The notes below the pieces were generated by a model. It was not told the DNA's origin. It ran no database searches and saw only the letters and a list, made by a program, of their open reading frames with translations. From Cyanophora paradoxa (taxonomy: Eukaryota; Glaucocystophyceae; Cyanophorales; Cyanophoraceae), in NCBI GenBank assembly GCA_004431415.1, contig QPMI01000409.1:124001-188000 (forward strand): DNA of 64,000 nucleotides. Direction: 5' to 3'. Shown here one piece after another: positions 33,317 through 44,138 of the stretch; the first letter of the stretch is position 1, and every line of letters begins with the position of its first letter. The position numbers were made by a program, and so were the translations under genes.

Positions 33317-34240
33317 TCAAACGGTCTTGTTCGTCAGCGGGTGCTGCTCGCTGATGAGAAGGTGATCGGATCGGAAGTGCACAAAAAGTGATTACCTGCT
33401 TGACGTTGTCCGCGTCCGAGGGCTCGTACTTCATATTCAGGACGCGCTTCTTGTCGAAGTTCGTGTTGAGCTTGAGCTCTGGCAGAATGGAGAGCTCACT
33501 CTGCTTGATCTCCGCTGAGACGTTCCTCCAGGTGCGGGCGGCGGCAACCGCGCGCTCGATGAAATCGTCGCAAAACCGCGTCTCCTCAGGGATGCCGTCG
33601 GGGCGCGCCGGCTCGTCGCCAACAAGCACGGCACCGACGGTCGTGAGATGCTGCGGGGCGAATGATCTCAGAACCGGCTATATGGCTGGCGAACGGCGGG
33701 AGCACAGCTAGAGCAGCCGCGCATGCGCAATTGCAAGTACAACCGCTGCACGAACCAGCGAGACGTAGGAGGTCACAGCGCCCTTGCGAAGCGAGCCCAC
33801 CGTAGCGCACGTGACTGGCTCGATAAGCATCACCTGCGGGGCAAAAACAACCTCGTCAGGTCAGGGGAAGGGCATTGTTGCAGATGCGTTTTATCGCGGC
33901 AAGCCGCGGACCGTGTCCGTCAACGCACCTCGTGAAGATCCTTCGGGTCGGCCCCCTTGATGTACGCCTTCGCGACCCCAAGGAGCATCGTGTCGTCCGC
34001 GGCCAAATCCTCGGGCAGGGCGAAGGCCAGAACGCGGGCGGGATGCCACGTGGGACGCGTACGTGCCTCGAAACGTACGGTACGTGAGGCGCTGAACGCG
34101 TTCTTCGGCTGGCCGATGAACGTCGAGCGAAGGGCAAGGGCAGGTTTTGAGTCGGCCAGCTGGGCGCGGCCGAAGGCGAACTGAGTCGACGCCGCGGTGG
34201 AGGTCGCGGTCGTCGCGAACGGAAGGGCGAAGGCGGACAT
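33317..34240 (-). CDS. Unidentified protein with plastid-transit-like N-terminus
   Basis: The start at 34240 gives MSAFALPFATTATSTAASTQ followed by FAFGRAQLADSKPALALRST, rich in Ser, Thr, Ala and basic residues and poor in acids, as in a chloroplast transit peptide; there is no hydrophobic signal peptide. Exon 1 continues DTMLLGVAKAYIKGADPKDL. Later exons read VMLIEPVTCATVGSLRKGAV, HLTTVGAVLVGDEPARPDG, ETRFCDDFIERAVAAARTW and ELKLNTNFDKKRVLNMKYEP. The end is either QQHPLTNKTV (stop at 33319-33317) or a longer tail to 33279, depending on the last acceptor. I do not recognise the mature protein. It shares an 82-bp divergent upstream region with the plastid-type LPAAT. Confidence 0.5.
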
Positions 34241-34322
34241 GCTGCTGAACCGAATCGGAAGCTAATCCCGCACTTAATCCACGACGGGTACACCCTCTGA
34301 GTACTTGGGTACACGAGGTGAA
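34241..34322. promoter_or_regulatory. 82-bp shared upstream region of two plastid-candidate genes
   Basis: The start codon at 34240 (minus) and the best start at 34323 (plus) leave only 82 bp. It contains GGGTACACCCTCTGAGTACT, with GGGTACA repeated as TTGGGTACACGAGG. Both promoters and 5' UTRs must overlap the neighbouring coding exons. Confidence 0.4.
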
Positions 34323-36351
34323 ATGTTCGTGGGCTGCGTCCCTGCAGCTGCGGCTCCGGCGGCCTCACGACAGGTCGTGCTCGGCGGGCAGCTTGCCGCC
34401 CCGCCCCGCCCCGCCCCGTCCTCCGAAGGCGAGTCAGCCCCCAAGAATCTGTCTCTCCGACGGCGGGCCCGCGACCTCCATGCCCCGACTGACACCGCAC
34501 TTCTGCATCTCTTCGCAGAAGCGCTCCCGCGCCGGCCGCTTCGGCAGTTCGGATCGGAGTTTGTGCCGCTTTGCGAGTTCCGCGCGCGGCCTCTGCTCCG
34601 GGCCTTGCGCGTCCCGGTCCCGCGGAACATCCCGAAGGCAAGCGTCTCGCTGCTGCAGTCGGCCCCGAACCCCCCTCACGAGTGCCTTCAGGACTCGTAT
34701 GTGCGCGTCTACTGCGCCGCCTCCGGCGGGGAGGGCGACCCGAAGGAGCCCAACCCTTTCCAGAGGCGCGAGGCTCGCGGCGAGCCGCGCACCGTCCCCT
34801 CTAGGAGTGCGCTCGCCCCGAACCCCCCGGCCCCGCCGAGCTTCGCCGCTTCGTACGAGCGGCGTGCGCCGTGCGCGCAGGCAAGAAGGGGATCGCGATC
34901 CTCCCGCTCCTTCGGAAGCTCGCGAACAAGTTCGGGCCCGGCTCAGGCCGCGGAGCGGTCTTCCTGCTCCTCTTCTTCGTCCTCTCCGTCCCCTTCGTCA
35001 CCGTCATGGCCCTCGTCTACCCCTTCGTCTACTACGCCGGTACCCCCCTCCCCGCAAGTCTTCTCCAATAAATAAAGTATTTATTTGGGTGCAGACCGCA
35101 CGCGGCGCGTTGTAATGGACGAGCTCCTGAGACTCTGGGCCCGCTTCGCCTCCCTCCCCTTCTGGCGCACAGAGGCGCGCCGCGCCTCTGCTCCCTCCCC
35201 CGCCTTTCCCTCTACCCCAGCGCTGACGCGGCGCAGGTGATTGGCCGCGAGCGCCTGCCGAAGCCCGAGCAGGTGACCCGCCCTCCCCCGTACCCCCACA
35301 CTCCCCCTCCCGCTCTCCACCCCTTTACTCCCTGTACTCGCAGGGATGCGTCTTCGTGGCGAACCATCTCTCGTATCTCGACACCTTCGCCGCCTTCGCC
35401 CTCAACCGGCCCTTCAAGCGCGCCTCTGGCCCCGTACCCCCCGCAGCGCCGCTGCGCCTAACTCCCCCCTCCCCCCCCCCCCCCCCCCCCCTCTGTGCAG
35501 GTTCATCTCGAAGGCGGAGATCTTCCTCGTCCCCTTCGTGGGCTGGTCCATGGTCATGGCAGGCATGATCGGCGTCAAGGCGCGCCCGGGGCCCCGCCCC
35601 CGCCCCCGACTCGCCGGCTGCACCACCGACCTGCCGTTTGTCTGCTGGCGCAGCGCGGGGACCGGCGCTCGCAGATGGACTGCCTGCGGCGCTCGATGGA
35701 CCTGCTCCGCGGCGGCGCCTCCCTCTTCATCTTCCCCGAGGGCCCGCCCCCGCCCCCCGCCCCCCCGCCCCCCCCCGCCCTGACACTCCCGCAGGCACGC
35801 GCTCGAAGGACGGGCGCATGCTCCGGTTCCAGCGCGGCGCCTTCTCCATGGCGGTCAAGGCCAAGGCGCGGCCTCTCTTCCGCTGCGAGCACTGGCCCGC
35901 CCCCGTCCCGCCTGAGCCGCCGTCCCCGGCAGGTCCCCGTGGTGCCCCTCACCATTCTCGGCACCGCCGATATGATGCCCGTGGGGAAGGTGGGCCCCCG
36001 CCCCACGAGCCCCTGAGAGCGCTCGCGCGGCGCCTGAGGCGCGCGCGCGCGAGCGCAGGAGGCCACGCTGCGGCCGGGCAAGCCCCGCATCGTCGTGCAC
36101 GAGCCGATCTCGTGGCAGAACCCCGACGGCACCCCCCGCACCGCGGACGAGGCGAGCGGGCCCCGGGCCCGGGCCTCGCGTTCTAATTCAGATCTGTAAG
36201 TCAACGCGGACACTGTGTGCGCGCGCAGGTGTGCGACCTGGCTGCGATGGCTATCGACAGCGCCCTCCCCGAGCAGCTGCAGACGCTCAACCAGCTCCCC
36301 GCCGCGCCCAACTCCTCCCCGGAATCGTCCGATGCCGCCCCCGGCATGTAG
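34323..36351 (+). CDS. 1-acyl-sn-glycerol-3-phosphate acyltransferase, plastid type (PlsC/LPAAT)
   Basis: The enzyme acylates lysophosphatidic acid to phosphatidic acid in glycerolipid synthesis. Motif I is FVANHLSYLDTFAAF (NHxxxxD), followed by FISKAEIFLVPFVGWSMVMA, then DRRSQMDCLRRSMDLLRGGA, motif III LFIFPEGTRSKDG, GAFSMAVKAK and motif IV VPVVPLTILGTADMMPVGKE. These blocks match plant plastidial LPAT1/ATS2 more closely than ER enzymes. A hydrophobic segment (FLLLFFVLSVPFVTVMALVY) precedes the catalytic domain. The N-terminus MFVGCVPAAAAPAASRQ and later Ser/Arg-rich exons look like a transit peptide. Exon joins between 34370 and 34870 and around 35160 are not settled. The stop is TAG at 36349-36351. 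Confidence 0.94.
35471..35491 (+). repeat. 21-base poly-C tract next to a 3' splice site in LPAAT
   Basis: The C run is followed by TCTGTGCAG and the exon encoding RFISKAEIFL, so it forms an extreme polypyrimidine tract immediately upstream of the acceptor. Confidence 0.88.
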
Positions 36352-36500
36352 GCCGCGCGCTGGCCCCCTCGGAGCTAGCTTTTGTCGCTTTTGTGTCGTT
36401 CAAACCGATCGCTTTCAGCCCGCGACGGCGCCAGCAGCCAGCGAAACGCTCTTTCACGCGAGCTGGGGGATGGGGGGTACAAGAACGTAGCTGCGCAAAG

Positions 36501-38145
36501 ATGCGCCGGTGCGGGGCCCTCCTGGGGCTCGCTATCGTGCTGGTTGCGGCCGCGGTCGCATTCGCGCACAAGCCCGTGCCAGCTCGGCACGCAAACGGGA
36601 AGCCCAAAGTCAACAACCGCGTCGTAATCGGAGTTCTCGCGCAGGTTCGCCGGGCGGGCCCGAATTGCTTTAGCGAAACTGCTCTCACCGCGCTCATGCC
36701 ACGTTTGCGAATCGCGCTCAGCCTACGAGCAAGAAGGACCAGGAATTGCATGGCGGCGCAGAGGGCAGGTGCTACATTGCGGCCAGCTACAGTGCGTGCC
36801 GTGCCCGCGCGCTCGCAATCAACTGCTAACGTTAGCTACGTCTACAGCCAAGTGGGTCGAGGGCGCCGGAGCACGCGCACTGCCTGTGCCGTATCCTTCG
36901 CGCCCTTTCACGCAGCGCCGTGCCGCGACCCCACGGCACCCGCGCCGCCCCTTGACGCACAGCCGCCAGCTACAACGTGTCGAACGATGTCCTGGATCGC
37001 TACTTCGAGAACATCAACGGGCTGCTGTTCACGGGCGGCGGCTGCAACATCACCGACTCCAAGTTCTTCTACAGCGTCAAGTACCTGTACGAGAAGGCTG
37101 TCGAGGTGCGCTCCCGGGCGCGGCGCGCGCGACCCGCGCCCGCCCCGCCTCCAACTAGCCGCCCCGCAGGCGAACGAGAAGGGCGATTACTTCCCGGGTG
37201 CGCCGCGTGTCGACGCGCGCGCGGCGGCGGCTGAGCCATCCGGGCCGCGCAGTCTGGGGCATCTGTCAGGGATTCCAGCTCATGAACATCATCTCCAGCA
37301 CGCGGCAGAACGTCGACCTGCTCAAGCACTTGTGAGCGCGAGGCGCCCCGCCCCGCTCCCCGCTTCGCGCCAGCCGGCGAGGGAGCCGCTGACGGCCCGC
37401 CCGCCAGCGACACCCTGAACTACGCGATCAACTTGGACTACACGCCCGAGGCGTACTCGAGCCGCATGTTCACGTGCGCGCCGCGCCGCGCGCGCCCCCG
37501 CCCGCTTCGAAGCCGGCCGCCGACTCGGCGAGGCTCCAGCTACATGGGGAAGAAGGTGATGGACACGCTCTCGGAGCGGTACACGGCCTTCAACAACCAC
37601 AACTGGGGCGTCGTCCCCGAGGAGCTCTACGGTCCGTCCGTCCCATCGAAAGCACAGCAGCTGATGCGATGCGAGCTCCCTTTCCTGAGCGGCGCGGACG
37701 CGGGGGCGCAGGGGACGCGAAGATGAACTCGTTCTGGCGGGTGCTCTCGACGAGCGTGGACCGGGAGGGCAAGCCCTTCGTCTCGACCATGGAGGGCCGC
37801 AAGATGCCCTTCTACGCCCTCCAGTGGCACCCCGAGAAGCCCGTCTACGAGTGGGAGGACCGCCTCCTCATCGAGCACGACGTCGACACCATCGGTGCTT
37901 CCGTGTCATTGCACAGCGACGAATTCACGAGCTGAGCCTTGGCTTTCGTTCCCCCTTCATTGCGTGCAGAGATGGGGCAGAAGTTCGCGAACTTCTTCAT
38001 AGCGGAGGCGCGCAAGAGCTCCCACACGCTCTCGGAGGCGTACGAGGACCGGACGGTGCTGGCGTACGCCCCCACGTACACCGCGCCCCTCGGCTCCGAG
38101 TTCGAGCAGTGCTACTTCTTCGACTCCATCACCTGGCAGGACTAG
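36501..38145 (+). CDS. GGH: Gamma-glutamyl hydrolase (folylpoly-gamma-glutamate hydrolase)
   Basis: GGH is a vacuolar, lysosomal or secreted class-I glutamine-amidotransferase-like peptidase that trims polyglutamate from folates. The start MRRCGALLGLAIVLVAAAVA is a signal peptide. The mature chain reads NNRVVIGVLAQ, CYIAASY, AKWVEGAGARALPVPYNVSN, NGLLFTGGGCNITDSKFF, the nucleophile Cys in VWGICQGFQLMNI, and the His-Glu pair in YALQWHPEKPVYEW. The C-terminal part FANFFIAEARKSSHTLSEAY and PTYTAPLGSEFEQCYFFD is typical of GGH. It has nine or so short introns. It is full length and lies just downstream of LPAAT (149 bp) on the same strand. Confidence 0.95.
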
Positions 38146-38509
38146 CTGCACGTGCCGCCTCCGGGGAATCCCGTGTTTTCGTGTTTTTGTTTAGTAGGCA
38201 GGGTCTAGGCAGCGGCAGAGGGGCTCCGGCGCGAGCCCAGCGTAGCGCTTTTGTTGTTTAATTCTACTTCCGTCTCCTTCGGGATCGAGCGCGGAAAGAA
38301 GAGGTGGGCTGGAGCAGGCGGTGGGGTTACAGGGGGTCCGGATCAGCAACGCCACCCAGAACGGTGAGCCCTGTGCCTCCCGCACCATCTCGATATGTTG
38401 GCCGATTCTTCGAGAGCCGGGGGGGGGGGGGGGGGGGGGGGGGGGAGGGGGGGGGGAAGCGCAGATGGGGCTAGAGGGAAGGGGCAGCGAAGGGGGTACA
38501 GGGGGGCGG
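38146..38509. other. Convergent 3' region with a 27-base G run
   Basis: No gene is seen between the 3' ends of GGH and TTC8. A run of 27 G (38419-38445), one A, then 10 more G is the longest homopolymer tract outside genes in the window. It could form a G-quadruplex on the plus strand. Confidence 0.6.
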
Positions 38510-40724
38510 CTACAAGTGCGTGAAGTGGTGCTTGAGCTGCTTCATCAGCTCGTGCGAGTCCGAGTGGTCGGGGTACGCCTCCAGCGCCTGCGGGGGTACG
38601 AGGTTACGGGGGTTGCGGGAGGGGTACGGGGGAGGGCGGGGCCCCGACCTTGGAGACGAGCTCGAAGCTCTCCTGGAAGTCGCCGAGCTTGAAGGCGAGC
38701 AGCGCTGCGCGAGGATCGTTCGACGGGGGAGCGGCATCGCCGAGGGGGCGGCCGGACGGGGCGCGGGCACCGCCGTTGAAGAAGGGCTCGAACATGACGG
38801 GGGCGAGGCGCTGGGCGGTGGCGAAGTTGCCGCGGGCCTGCTCGACGTTGCCCTTGCGGAGCTCGAGGACGCCGAGGTTGTTGAAGGAGGCGGCGTGCTG
38901 CGCGTCCACCGAGACCGCGATCTTGAAGGCCTGGTACGCCAGCCCCAGGTCCCCGATCCCGATCGCCACCTGGCCCACGTTGTACCTGCGCGCGGGGGCG
39001 TGAGCGGGCCCCGGCCCGGCTCGAAGGGGTCGGGGCAAGGGGAGGGGGCGAACCAGACGTCGGCCATGGAGGAGTCGTCGGCGAGGGCGAGGGCGCGCTC
39101 GAAGCAGGAGAGGCAGAGGTCGTACTGGGAGGCGTAGAAGCAGCAGAGGCCGATGTTGTTCCAGATCTCGGCGTCGTTGCACCCCATCTGCAGCAGGCGC
39201 CGGTAGAGCCGCAGCCCGATCTCCGGCTGGTCCGTGTAGAAGTGGTGCGCGGCGAGGCACGCCACCGACTCGACGTTCGAGGCGTCGAAGTGGAGGACGC
39301 GCTTGTAGTACTGGATGCCCTTGTTGACGTCGTTGAGCATGTCGTAGATGCGGGCGACGCCGAGAATGAGGTGCGTCTCCCCCGGGAACTTCTCCGACGC
39401 CTTCGTGTAGAGGTCCAGCGCCGTGTTCGGCTGGTCCAGCCGCACGTACACTTTGGCGAGCGCCAGGTGCGTGCCGATCATCTCCTGCGGGGGCGCTCGG
39501 CTGGGGCGGGGAAGGGGCGGCGGGGGGGCGGGGGCGGGCCTGGCAGGCGAGGGAGGAGCGGAACTGCTTCTCGGCGTCGCGGAAGAGCCCGAGCTGGTAG
39601 TAGCACTTGCCCAGCTTCGCTTTCCACCACCAGTCCTTGAAGCTGCGCGGGGCGGCGTCGGGGGTGCGCGCTCGCGGGGGCGGCGCGGGGGCGGGGCGCA
39701 CTCGGCGGTCTGCGTGGCGTACGCGGCGAGCTCGAGGGCCTTCCGCGGGTTGTTGTCCACGTGGTAGATGTACTCAAAGAGCACCTGCGGGGTGGGGCGG
39801 GGCGGCGCAGCATCGGTGGCGCGGAGCGCGGGGCGCGCGGGTGGCGAGGGCAGGGGAGGACCTTGGCGAGGGCCGGGCGCGCGGCGTACTTCCTGAGGTC
39901 CAGCTTCTCCACGTTAATGAACGGGCCGTTCGCGTCCGCGATCAGCGACGCCGTGTTCAGCCGCACGAAGCTGTGTGTGTGTGTGTGCGCGCGCGCCGCG
40001 TGAGCGAGCCCGGGGAAACGAGCGCCTCGCGGCGGCCGCAGAGCGCCGGCGCGCACCGCCCGGAGGATGTGACGGGTCGTGTCGTGCCCGGCCGTGCGCC
40101 CTGCGGGGCCCGCGAGCGTCAGCCGCAGGCGCGCTGCCGAGAAGGAAGAAGGCGGCACCTGCATGGCCTGCTCTAGGGACATGGACCCCGTGGTCGGCCT
40201 GAACGAGCGAGAGCGCAAGATGAGATGAGCAGGATGATCGAGACACGGCGCGCGCAGCGCACGCACCGCGTGTTTGTGCCTGGCCGAGCGAAGCCCGTGA
40301 GGGGCCGGCCCTGGTTCGTAACAGGCCGCACGCCCTGGTTCGGCACTCCAGACGCATTTGAATGCGTGAGAGGCCTCGCCAGGGACGTCCCGGGCCTGCG
40401 GCGAGAGCTTCAGCCACAGCGGGCGCTCGCGGCGGGAGGCTGCGGGCCTAGGCAAGCTCGCGGTCTTGTTCTCATCGAGAAGCAGCTCCGCCACGCCCTC
40501 GTCTTCAATCTCCGTGTCGTCTATCCACGCCTTGGCGGTCAGCGCACGCGCCTTGACGTACCATATCGCCTGGGAGCGATGGTCGGCGGCAGTCCGCAAC
40601 GGCAGGGGAAGGGCGCCTCTACCTGGTCGTACGGGTTCCTGTTCAGCAGCTCTGTACAGATGTCCACGCAGGCGTCGAACTTCCTCCTCCTGAACTTGGA
40701 GAGCGCGTAAAAGGACGGATCCAT
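38510..40724 (-). CDS. TTC8: Bardet-Biedl syndrome 8 protein (TTC8), BBSome subunit
   Basis: BBS8 is a TPR subunit of the BBSome, the coat that moves membrane proteins in cilia. The N-terminus MDPSFYALSKFRRRKFDACV matches the family's first helices. Then come IWYVKARALTAKAWIDDTEI, EDEGVAELLLDENKTA and SMSLEQAMQ. The TPR region is almost co-linear with animal TTC8: YIYHVDNNPRKALELAAYAT, DWWWKAKLGKCYYQLGLFRD, VYVRLDQPNTALDLYTKAS, HHFYTDQPEIGLRLYRRLLQ, NNIGLCCFYASQYDLCLSCF and NNLGVLELRKGNVEQARGNF, ending ELMKQLKHHFTHL. A GT/GC microsatellite (39971-39995) sits in an intron. Its presence implies a ciliated or flagellated organism. Confidence 0.96.
39971..39995. repeat. GT/GC dinucleotide microsatellite
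   Basis: CTGTGTGTGTGTGTGTGCGC continues into GCGCG within an intron of TTC8. It is alternating purine-pyrimidine throughout and short. Confidence 0.8.
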
Positions 40725-40991
40725 TCTCGCCCACTCTACACAGCGACTCCAGCGAGCGGCCGACGCGAGCCTCTAGCTTAGCTGTGAGCACTAGCTGCGA
40801 GCGGCTCCTGCAGTGCGGCAAGCAGGTACATGCGGGCTCCGGCTAGCCGGAGATCTGGTCTAGTGCCTCTCCGAGCACCGCTTCTCCTTACCCCGCCCGC
40901 TGCCGTCTTTGCGCAGGGCGTGCGGCGCGTGGCAGAAGTTCTCAAGGTTGGACGCACTGTACCCCTGCTGCCAAGTTTTCGGCTAGCTGCA

Positions 40992-41533
40992 ATGGGCGGC
41001 GGCGGGCACTGGCCGTTCCCTCGTGTGCGTCTGTCCTAGCATTCGATCAGCTATCCCCGCCAGCGTGGCCTTCTGGCCCGATTGCGGCTCCCCCGGATCC
41101 TCGACACCGCGGCCCTCATGCCCCTGACTTCGCCGCGCAGTATGTGTGGTCCCCGTCCGGCGGGTTCTGGGCTACGGGCGGCCCGAATGCGGCGCGGAAC
41201 GCTGTCTTCGTGTTCCTCGGCATCATGTCCGCGCGCCTCTCCGCGCGCTCTTTGTCTCGCTGACCGATCCTGTCCGCGTGGCGCAGGGGCCTCACCTTCC
41301 CCATCACCAAGGTCCGCCGCTCTGTCGTATCGCCTCCGCTTCCGCGCCCAACTTCTGACCCACTCATCCGCTTCTCGTGTGCCTGCAGTATGGTGAGAGC
41401 AGGACAGTGACGGTGCGCGGGCGCTGGTTATCGGGCGTCGCCGGTTCGCGGCCTCACTCCCCACCCGCAGCTCAAGCAGCTTCGGGAAGCACCCGGCTAC
41501 GGCGAGCCCGGCTACACTCACCGAGGAGTATGA
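40992..41533 (+). CDS. Small single-pass membrane protein (75 residues), possibly mitochondrial
   Basis: Five exons join exactly in frame: 40992-41024, 41141-41226, 41287-41311, 41389-41412 and 41471-41533, all with GT..AG introns. The product starts MGGGGHWPFPRYVWSPSGGF, continues with one hydrophobic segment (NAVFVFLGIMGLTFPI) after an Arg, and ends LREAPGYGEPGYTHRGV. A Gly/His-rich start, a WSPSGGFW motif and one membrane span resemble small mitochondrial inner-membrane proteins such as complex I accessory subunits, but I cannot name a family with confidence. No exon is longer than 86 bp, so ordinary ORF calling would miss it. It lies head-to-head with TTC8 (267 bp). Confidence 0.6.
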
Positions 41534-41949
41534 GCAGTACATAAGCTTAGCGTTCCTTCTAATGTCTGTGCTGCTGGGTAGGCGCTATTGTATAATCCAT
41601 TTCTGCTTTGAAGACCGCCATCGCCTCTTTCGGCTCTATTCCCTCTCGGGCTCGTTGCCAGCTCGTTGCTTCCCGCTTCCCGGGTCTTTGGGTGCGCGTC
41701 CACGCAAGTTGTCTAGTACTAGTGGCGCTGTATGCACAGCCCGTCGGGCGCCACGCAACGCGTTTCGTTCTCGATCGTAAGCCCGCCGCGCACACCGACG
41801 TCGACCCCGCGTCAATACAACTTCCAGAACGGCTGGAACTGACGCATTCAAAAGCACAAAAGGACAAGACGATTGGAGGTGCTGGGGAGCTCTAGATCTG
41901 GTCAGGGTGGAGAAGGGGATAGCCTAAATGATCGACGAATTCTCAAAAA
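41534..41949. other. Convergent intergenic region, no gene seen
   Basis: The stretch holds the 3' ends of the small membrane-protein gene and the SET-domain gene. I see no conserved protein feature or RNA gene. Confidence 0.5.
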
Positions 41950-43784
41950 CTACTTCTTCCCCTTCTTCTTGCTCTTTGATGCCTGCACAGAAGCGGCCAC
42001 GGCGGCGTGCACGTCGGCTGGCGTTTCGTGGGCGGTGCCGTTGGCAAGGGGGGCGGGGGCGGCAGCCGCGGCCGCGGCGGGCGCAGCCTCGATCGCCGGA
42101 GCGGGATCGGGAACGTAAACCTCGCCCTTTTGGTAGGCGATTATTTCCTTCTGCGGCGGGGCTCAGCAAAGGCGAGGGAGCCAAGGAACAGGAAAGAGGC
42201 GAACCACGTCAGGGTCGGACTCGCCCCAGAGGAGGCGGAGCATGGGCATGTACTTCTCGTACAGCTGCTTGGCCTCGTCGTGCATGTTCGCCTCGCGCAG
42301 GTACCGCACGAACATCGAGCCCAGGTTGGCGACCAGGTTCGGCACCTCCTCGTAGCAGTGCTCGTTGATCCAGGTCAGGAACTTGAGCGCGTGCCGGCCC
42401 GAGAGCTGCAGGAAGACCTGCGACCGCCGAGAGTCAGGCGCGGCCCCGAAACCACGACCGAGCGCGCGAACGCACGTCCTTGGCGCGGGAGCCGTCGGCC
42501 TCGAGGGACCAGGCGCACTGGTAGAACTCGGCGAAGAGGCGGTTCAACCAGGCCACCGTCCAGTGGTCCTCGCCCAGCATCTGCATCGCCATCTGATGCG
42601 CGGATCAGACTCGAGACCTGGCGGGCTCCTCATCTGAGCCGGCCCTCTTCCTCGCCCGCGCGCACCTTCATCACGTACACGATCTGCTTCTGGCCAACGT
42701 GGTCCGTGTATGTGTCCATCGTCATAACCGCTGCAAGGCCAGCTCAGCCTAGCAAACAAAAAAGCAGGCGAGATAATTTTGATCTCGGCGAACCAGTCAT
42801 AATCTGCTCTTCCGGCACGAGCGGCATCTCACTGTCCGCGAAGACCTTTCCGCAGGCCTCGCACTTCCACGGCTTGTCCTCAGGCGCTGCGCACGGGTGA
42901 ACGCGTAAGCTCATCGAAGAGAGCCCGGGAAAAGAAAAAGATGGAACAGGCACACCCCCATCGCCATTGCGGCCAGTTCGCACGACGCGCTTCTTGCACT
43001 CGGCGACCGGGCAGCGCATCATGCGGCACTTGTCCGCGCCCGTGCAGCGCTTGCAGCGGCAAGTGAAGTACTTCGTGCGCATAAGGAAGTCGTGCCGGAT
43101 CGGCTGCGACGCACACGCCTGCGCTGGGATTAGCACGGTGCCGCCGTGGGCAGCGGTAGCGCTCGCGCACCGGCAGGAAGTCGATGTAGCAGAACGAGAT
43201 CACCTCGCCCTTCTTAATCGGCTTGATCGCACGGTAGAGGAGCGAGTCGTCGCCGCGGTAGTCCGCGTTCGGCGTGCACGAGTGGATGACTTTAGAGCCG
43301 TGCTCAAAGAGCGCGCTCAGGTTCTCCTTGTAGAGGTGCGCATTGACAGCGGCGGCGAGCATGAGGTGGAAGAGCTGGTTCACGCTGTGATCGCGGAACT
43401 TCTTTGTCTTCTGCACCTTCGTCGCGCAGTCCCGGAACATGTGGATGGCCGGATCCTCAGCATCATCGGGTGGCCGAGTGAAGTCCTCGATCTTCTTCTG
43501 CACGTCCTCCGGGGCGAACAGGTACGCGACCAGCAGATTCACGAAGTCGGTAGGCAGCTGATCGCCGACGAGATCGTAGAGGGTCTTGTGCAGCTGCCCG
43601 TTCTGCGCTTCGTTCGGCCAGACCAGCAGAGGCTTCTCCTCCAGGATCAGATCGCCCGGTGCGTAATCCCTGCTCGCCGGATAACATGAGACTGGCCCCT
43701 TCGATCGGCGATCGCGCTCGGGGCTAACCTGTTCGCCACCGCGACCGATCCAAGATCGGCGACTTCCCGTGTTTCCAGCGCCAT
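41950..43784 (-). CDS. SET-domain protein, SMYD-like but without MYND finger
   Basis: This is a probable protein lysine methyltransferase. Exon 1 (43729-43784, MALETREVADLGSVAVANR) joins exon 2 (from 43669) to read DYAPGDLILEEKPLLVW, the SET N-part. The SET core has GSKVIHSCTPNADYRG (NHSCxPN-type motif) and KKGEVISFCYIDFL. A Cys-rich post-SET zinc cluster follows: YFTCRCKRCTG, MMRCPVAECKK and WKCEACGKVF. The C-terminal half is helical, TPR-like as in SMYD proteins (WTVAWLNRLFAEFYQCAWSL, FLQLSGRHALKFLTWINEHC), ending in an Ala-rich stretch and KKKGKK. In animal SMYD proteins a MYND finger interrupts SET; here that place holds a Cys-poor helical stretch. Substrate unknown. Confidence 0.85.
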
Positions 43785-44138
43785 CTCGCAGTGTTCGAAC
43801 CGGCTGCGTTCAGCGAAAAGGGATTAGCGGGCGCGCTCCGCCAGCGCCCCCCAGCCCGCACGCCCGCTGAAACCGCTTAGATATTATCGTGTCGGTTCGG
43901 CAAGTGGGGCTCCTTCTGTACGCCGCCGAGGGAGCGGATGCTGGGAAAACGAACCCGCGCGCACCTAGAACGCTGCGGGAGCACCTTGAAGACCTATACG
44001 AACAGCCTAATGAAGCGGTTGCACCCGTACCCCCGCTCAGAGCGCTGCGGCCTGGCTACGCGGCCAAGGAGCGGCTTAGCTGCGGCTAAGCTGCGGCTTC
44101 TTCGCGCTGCGCTACAAGCCGCGTAGAGCAGAAAATCG
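43785..44138. promoter_or_regulatory. Divergent upstream region, SET gene and dehydrogenase gene
   Basis: The 354-bp stretch should contain both promoters. CGGCTTAGCTGCGGCTAAGCTGCGGCTTC near 44071-44100 holds three direct copies of GCGGCT with palindromic TTAGC/GCTAA. No core element can be assigned. Confidence 0.4.

Noticed and set aside
39971-39995. GT/GC run as a regulatory element
   Set aside because: It lies within an intron and looks like an ordinary microsatellite.
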